Assembly (NCBI GenBank): GCA_045629045.1 | Contig: JAZQQM010000004.1 | Location: 212,212 to 276,211, forward strand | DNA from: JAILLW01 sp045629045 | GTDB taxonomy: Bacteria > Bacillota > Clostridia > Lachnospirales > Lachnospiraceae | Length of the DNA: 64,000 bases | Direction of reading: 5' to 3' | In this document: piece after piece, positions 60,672-64,000 of the stretch | Layout: each line of letters begins with the position of its first letter | How positions within the stretch are numbered: the stretch's first letter is position 1 | Program-made: the position numbers and the translations under genes | The notes under the pieces: model-generated | Told to the model about the DNA's origin: nothing | Seen by the model: the letters and a program-made list of their open reading frames with translations, nothing else | Database searches by the model: none

Positions 60672-60929
60672 ATGGAAAAAACAGTTAAGATTCAGGTGCC
60701 CCTGGGTTTGGAAGCACGTCCTATTGCTATGCTTGTACAGATTGCCAGCCAGTATGACAGTACAGTATATTTGCAGACAGCAGGCAAGAAGGTAAATGCA
60801 AAGAGCATCATGGGAATGATGAGTCTGTCTCTTAGAACAGGCGACGAAATTACCGTACTTGCCGAAGGTTCGGATGAGGACCAGGCGATAAAGGGTATGG
60901 AAGACTATTTACTAAATCAGAATAAATAG
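60672..60929 (+). CDS. HPr-fold protein lacking the active-site histidine (Crh-like)
   Basis: 85 residues, one HPr domain. The active-site loop reads GLEARP, with Glu14 where HPr has His15, so PEP-dependent phosphotransfer is not possible. Ser45 in AKSIMGMMSL matches the regulatory Ser46 that HprK phosphorylates. That combination, and the place behind whiA as in Bacillus rapZ-yvcK-whiA-crh, points to a Crh-type signalling protein acting with CcpA. No PTS genes lie in this window. GAGGAG is close upstream. Confidence 0.85.
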   Translation: MEKTVKIQVPLGLEARPIAMLVQIASQYDSTVYLQTAGKKVNAKSIMGMMSLSLRTGDEITVLAEGSDEDQAIKGMEDYLLNQNK

Positions 60930-61000
60930 TTCAATTTTTAGTTACTATTGAATTCAATGACATTAGTCGTTGTAGTATAAAATTATATGGAGGTAATGAT

Positions 61001-61969
61001 ATGTCATTAGTTACAACTACTGAAATGTTTAAGAAGGCATATGATGGCGGTTATGCTGTAGGTGCTTTCAATGTTAACAACATGGAAATCGTTCAGGGTA
61101 TCACAGAAGCAGCAGGAGAATTAAAGAGCCCTGTTATTCTTCAGGTTTCAAAGGGAGCAAGAGCTTATGCTAACCACACTTACTTGGTAAAGCTTGTTGA
61201 GGCTGCTGTAAAGGAAAATCCTGAGATTCCTATCGCTCTTCACCTTGATCACGGTGATAGCTTTGAATTATGTAAGTCATGTATCGATGGTGGTTTTACA
61301 TCAGTTATGATCGATGCATCTTCTAAGTCTTTTGAGGATAATATTGCTTTAACAAAGCAGGTTGTTGAATATGCACACGCTCACGGCGTTGTTGTAGAGG
61401 CTGAACTTGGTACATTAGCAGGTATCGAGGATGAAGTATGTGTAGAAGCAGGTAACGAAGCTTACACAAAGCCTGAAGAAGTTGAAGAGTTCGTTGATAA
61501 GACAGGTTGTGATTCATTAGCAATCGCTATCGGAACATCACACGGCGCATACAAGTTCACAGCTGAACAGTGCACACGTAATGCAGAAGGAATTCTCGTT
61601 CCCCCTCCGCTTCGTTTTGACGTACTTGAGGAGTGCATTAAGAGACTTCCCGGATTCCCTATCGTACTTCACGGTTCATCTTCAGTTCCTCAGGAATTCG
61701 TTAAGATGGTTAACCAGTACGGCGGAAATATGCCTGATGCTGTAGGTATTCCTGAAGAGCAGTTACGTCAAGCTGCTAAGCTTGCTGTATGTAAGATCAA
61801 TATCGACTCTGATATCCGTCTTGCTATGACAGGTAACATCCGTAAGTACTTCGCTGAGCATCCTGATCACTTCGATCCTCGTCAGTACTTAAAGCCCGCT
61901 CGTCAGGCTGTTAAGGACATGGTTGCTCACAAGATCGTTAACGTTTTAGGATCTGACGGTAAGGCTTAA
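61001..61969 (+). CDS. fba: Class II fructose-1,6-bisphosphate aldolase
   Basis: 322 residues. The zinc and catalytic motifs are ALHLDHGDSFELC near residue 88, VEAELGTLAG, GTSHGAYKF and VLHGSSSVP. It interconverts fructose-1,6-bisphosphate and triose phosphates. The gene has GGAGG before the start and a probable -10 TATAAA at 60976-60981. ATTGAATTCAAT at 60947-60958 is a perfect 12-bp palindrome near the -35 region. Codon use looks biased toward a small set, as in highly expressed genes. Confidence 0.97.
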   Translation: MSLVTTTEMFKKAYDGGYAVGAFNVNNMEIVQGITEAAGELKSPVILQVSKGARAYANHTYLVKLVEAAVKENPEIPIALHLDHGDSFELCKSCIDGGFTSVMIDASSKSFEDNIALTKQVVEYAHAHGVVVEAELGTLAGIEDEVCVEAGNEAYTKPEEVEEFVDKTGCDSLAIAIGTSHGAYKFTAEQCTRNAEGILVPPPLRFDVLEECIKRLPGFPIVLHGSSSVPQEFVKMVNQYGGNMPDAVGIPEEQLRQAAKLAVCKINIDSDIRLAMTGNIRKYFAEHPDHFDPRQYLKPARQAVKDMVAHKIVNVLGSDGKA

Positions 61970-61971
61970 GT

Positions 61972-62033
61972 TTAATTAAGGCATATGCTTAATTAAGACT
62001 ATAAGTTTAATTGAGAGGTCTAAGTTCCTCTCA
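61972..62033. repeat. Two inverted repeats between fba and its terminator
   Basis: TTAATTAAG at 61972-61980 pairs with CTTAATTAA at 61988-61996, and TGAGAGG with CCTCTCA at 62012-62033. They may stabilise the fba message. Confidence 0.5.
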
Positions 62034-62058
62034 CAATTGGTTATTGTAATTGAATTTT

Positions 62059-62096
62059 AAGGTCTTATACATCCTCGGATTTATAAGACCTTTTTT
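62059..62096 (+). terminator. Terminator of fba
   Basis: AAGGTCTTATA at 62059-62069 pairs with TATAAGACCTT at 62082-62092 and is followed by a run of Ts. The 84 bases between this and the array at 62181 are locally G+C-rich with GTGCAGTAGCAGTGCAGTGG-like slippage repeats; I see nothing else in them. Confidence 0.9.
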
Positions 62097-62180
62097 GTGT
62101 CCTTGGCAGGGGCCCACATTGCAGGCCAACCATTGTATAGTCGGTGCAGTAGCAGTGCAGTGGCGGTGCTGTGGCGCGGA

Positions 62181-62534
62181 TTACGGATAAATGAGTCGAC
62201 AAGGAAGCTATCTCCGTAAATTAGATGGGAGAGTAGGCTCGGATTACGGATGGATGAGGCAATAGGGAAGCTATATCCGTAAAGTAGGCTAGTGAGGTTG
62301 CTCGGATTACGGATAAATGAGCCGATACTAGAGAAATCTCCGTAGTATTTGCCAAGTAGTAGCCCCAAATTACGGATATATGAGTCGACAAGGAAGCTAT
62401 ATCCGTAAAATACCTACGTACCCCTGTCCAAATTACGGATAAATGAGTCAACAAGGAAGCTATATCCGTAAAATATCTACGTACCACTGTTCAAATTACG
62501 GATATATGAGTCGACAAGGAAATTATCTCCGTAA
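62181..62534. repeat. 63-bp phased array 2 (six units)
   Basis: TTACGGA occurs at 62181, 62244, 62307, 62370, 62433 and 62496, every 63 bases, each followed after exactly 25 bases by TCCGTAA (one copy TCCGTAG at 62339). The 25-base fillers here are related (most contain ATGAG and AAGGAAGCTAT), while the 24-base fillers are of at least three types. The array lies between the fba terminator and the 3' end of the reverse-strand nuclease-like gene. Confidence 0.92.
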
Positions 62535-62591
62535 AGTAGGCTAGATATAATTTCAGAATGAATGAGAATTAAATATATTCTAATAACAAGT

Positions 62592-63389
62592 CTATAATAG
62601 GTATCTGTTTATATAATAATCTATGGTCTTGGTGTTGATACTGTTATCATGACATTCGAATGTCGAAATTAATCCATCCCCCAAATAATAACCATATTTT
62701 TCGTAAACATCTACGCGCTCACATAAATCTGCGGCATACTGTGGACTTGATAATAAACCTGCATGATCCCATATCCAAGTTTTTCTGGTACGCATGTTAA
62801 GACAAGTAAAATCCGGATAATAATTTCGATTATTAGCAATAAGCTTACATTCATATCGAAAAGGGACGCTGTATTTGATTAATGCATTTGCAATTAGTAT
62901 TTCAGATTTGGACCGAACTTCACGATTATCATTAGTAAAGCAGTTGCCGGGGAATGGGTATGTGTTCAGATAATCAGGATGTTCATTTATCCATTTTTTT
63001 AGAAAAACTTCATCAGTATCAATAATGGGCTTAACAAGTTTTTGCTTGGCAACGTCCAAGGATGAGTAGATGTTTTCATATGGTGTTGCTGGACAGTGCT
63101 TTAGGAAGTTGTCAATGGATGACAATTCTTGATTGATATTGTCTAGAAGTTCAAGATAATAATCTGTTTGTAATATTTTAGATGCTATAGAAAGATTTTT
63201 CTTTTTGATGTAGGTTCCATTTGGCGCGGTGTTTGACGAAATCAGATAATATTGCGGATATCCGTGACTTCGTGAGATACGTATCTGTTGATTGTCATTT
63301 GGATTTTTCTGCAAATAGTTTTGCAAAGATTGTTGAATGTCCAATAGTTTTTTCCTTCGATTAAGAAGATGTGAAGTTTGATTGTTCAA
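62592..63389 (-). CDS. PD-(D/E)XK-like nuclease-fold protein flanked by phased arrays
   Basis: 265 residues, TTG start at 63389 with AGGAGG eight bases upstream. The N-terminal half is helical (YIKKKNLSIASKILQTDYYL, then LLDNINQELSSIDNFLKHCP). The C-terminal half has VRSKSEILIANALIKYSVPF, then YYPDFTC and WIWDHAG, which fit the E...PD...(D/E)xH order of a restriction-endonuclease-like family common as hypothetical proteins in Lachnospiraceae. The last catalytic position is D-x-H instead of E-x-K. It is more AT-rich than the core genes. No methylase or transposase is nearby. The biological role is unknown. Confidence 0.72.
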   Translation of the reverse strand: MNNQTSHLLNRRKKLLDIQQSLQNYLQKNPNDNQQIRISRSHGYPQYYLISSNTAPNGTYIKKKNLSIASKILQTDYYLELLDNINQELSSIDNFLKHCPATPYENIYSSLDVAKQKLVKPIIDTDEVFLKKWINEHPDYLNTYPFPGNCFTNDNREVRSKSEILIANALIKYSVPFRYECKLIANNRNYYPDFTCLNMRTRKTWIWDHAGLLSSPQYAADLCERVDVYEKYGYYLGDGLISTFECHDNSINTKTIDYYINRYLL

Positions 63390-63669
63390 TTAAAATACCT
63401 CCTGAAATGATATTTGCTAGATAATGTGTTTAGCACAAAAAGATAGAAAAATAGAACTAAAAAATTTTTGAAACCAATATCTGTAAAATGAAATGAATAA
63501 ATAATGGAAGACTTTTGGGAATTCCAAATGAATAATTAGAAAAGTAATCTTCTGCAAAAAGTATAGACATGAATTATGCGAATGTCAAACACGAAATGGA
63601 CAAAGGATGTCGTAAATTTATTGCGGGTTAGAAATAAATAAGAGAACTCTAAATGAGTTATGCATTCTG

Positions 63670-63689
63670 TGATAACCTTTAGGTTATCA
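63670..63689. repeat. 8-bp hairpin upstream of the nuclease-like gene
   Basis: TGATAACC at 63670-63677 pairs exactly with GGTTATCA at 63682-63689. It lies just before the long hairpin at 63692. The region 63390-63669 is AT-rich; I see no gene or clear promoter in it. Confidence 0.5.
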
Positions 63690-63691
63690 TT

Positions 63692-63833
63692 AATAATTCT
63701 TACGCTGCTTGTTGACTATTTTATCTGCCATCAGCACTTAGTCAACCCTGCGCGGAGCGCACCGCAAGTGGCTGTGGGGTTGACTAAGCGCTGATGACAG
63801 ATACACTGTTAGTCAGGCAGAGTAAGCATTATT
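63692..63833. repeat. Long imperfect hairpin C
   Basis: The left arm (63692-63748) and right arm (63776-63833) pair over about 57 bases with a few mismatches. The inner 20 bp (CATCAGCACTTAGTCAACCC with GGGTTGACTAAGCGCTGATG) have a single mismatch. The loop contains GCGCGGAGCGC and CAC/GTG pairs. Like hairpins A and B it has no coding content. It lies between the nuclease-like gene and array 3. Confidence 0.75.
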
Positions 63834-63861
63834 AGGTGCTTTACGCCTATATCTGCTCGGA

Positions 63862-64000
63862 TTACGGATGGATGAGACAACAAGGAAGCTATATCCGTAA
63901 ATTAGATGGGAGAGTAGGCTAGAATTACGGATGGATGAGACAACAAGGAAGCTATATCCGTAAATTAGATGGGAGAGTAGGCTCGGATTACGGATGGATG
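63862..64000. repeat. 63-bp phased array 3, runs off the window
   Basis: TTACGGA at 63862, 63925 and 63988 keeps the exact 63-base step, and TCCGTAA follows after 25 bases in the two complete units. The inner fillers of the two units are identical, and the 24-base filler ATTAGATGGGAGAGTAGGCT plus CGGA also occurs in unit 1 of array 2. The array is cut by the window end, so its full size is unknown. Confidence 0.9.

Noticed and set aside
62081..62487. Reverse-strand ORFs with 21-residue repeats over array 2
   Set aside because: A 63-bp period is divisible by three, so open frames repeat automatically. More than one frame is open, and none has a convincing start site.
62181..62534. CRISPR array
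   Set aside because: The constant boxes are only 7 bp and alternate in orientation, many fillers recur, and there are no cas genes.
62592..63389. Restriction-modification system
   Set aside because: No methyltransferase or specificity subunit is nearby, and the catalytic triad differs from standard restriction enzymes.

Overview
The window is a 64 kb piece of a low-to-moderate G+C Firmicutes chromosome. The gene content points to family Lachnospiraceae, possibly a Butyrivibrio-like rumen or gut bacterium. Reasons are the ireB-ruvX-DUF1292-RNase J order, a type III glutamine synthetase, a Lys/Ala/Pro-rich protein with a DUF6465-like tail, CIRCE-controlled hrcA-grpE-dnaK-dnaJ, hprK, and a Crh-like HPr that reads GLEARP at the active site. 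The genus is inference. Nearly all genes are on the + strand.

Layout. 1-285 is the end of a divergent membrane protein gene cut by the window edge. 400-8089 is a tightly packed housekeeping run: ireB, ruvX, DUF1292, RNase J, a YlbF-like gene, an MltG-like stub, trmR, trhP and glnN. 8134-10742 holds a cysteine-protease-fold protein, an aminotransferase and a PAP2 phosphatase. 10874-13949 holds the Lys/Ala-rich protein and an ABCG-like exporter. 13950-14562 is a gene-free block of 31-bp repeats and two long hairpins. 14602-20472 is the heat-shock operon plus nth. 21188-25039 holds a 35-aa membrane peptide, a VanW protein, a HypE-C-like protein, an Lrp regulator and an aminotransferase. 25064-29973 is a five-gene surface-glycan cluster, followed by an isolated tRNA-Gln. 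31095-31426 is a repeat block in front of a two-domain hydrolase and an AraC-GGDEF protein. 34478-35575 is an XRE-nucleotidyltransferase/HEPN pair. 35614-43528 mixes truA, a MATE exporter, an oxidoreductase, a histidine kinase, trmL and two lipoproteins. 43789-61969 is again core: ileS, glgP, DUF1846, ftsH, an SGNH protein, uvrC, hprK, glcK, murB, rapZ, whiA, the Crh-like gene and fba. 62181-64000 contains two more repeat arrays on either side of a PD-(D/E)XK-like gene.

How genes work together. TrmR and TrhP form the tRNA 5-hydroxyuridine/5-methoxyuridine pathway. HprK and the Crh-like protein would give Ser-phosphorylation catabolite control next to glucokinase and aldolase. The heat-shock operon is autoregulated by HrcA through CIRCE.

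The most unusual feature is a set of three arrays of the 7-bp box TTACGGA in strictly alternating orientation. The fillers are always exactly 25 and 24 bp, giving an exact 63-bp period (six turns of B-DNA). Filler sequence can differ completely while length does not change. Two of the arrays bracket the nuclease-like gene. Other repeat families are five copies of a 31-bp element with TGTGACA/TGTCACA ends and a GGGACGGTTC core, a palindrome built on TATATCTTTGTAC, and three very long imperfect hairpins.
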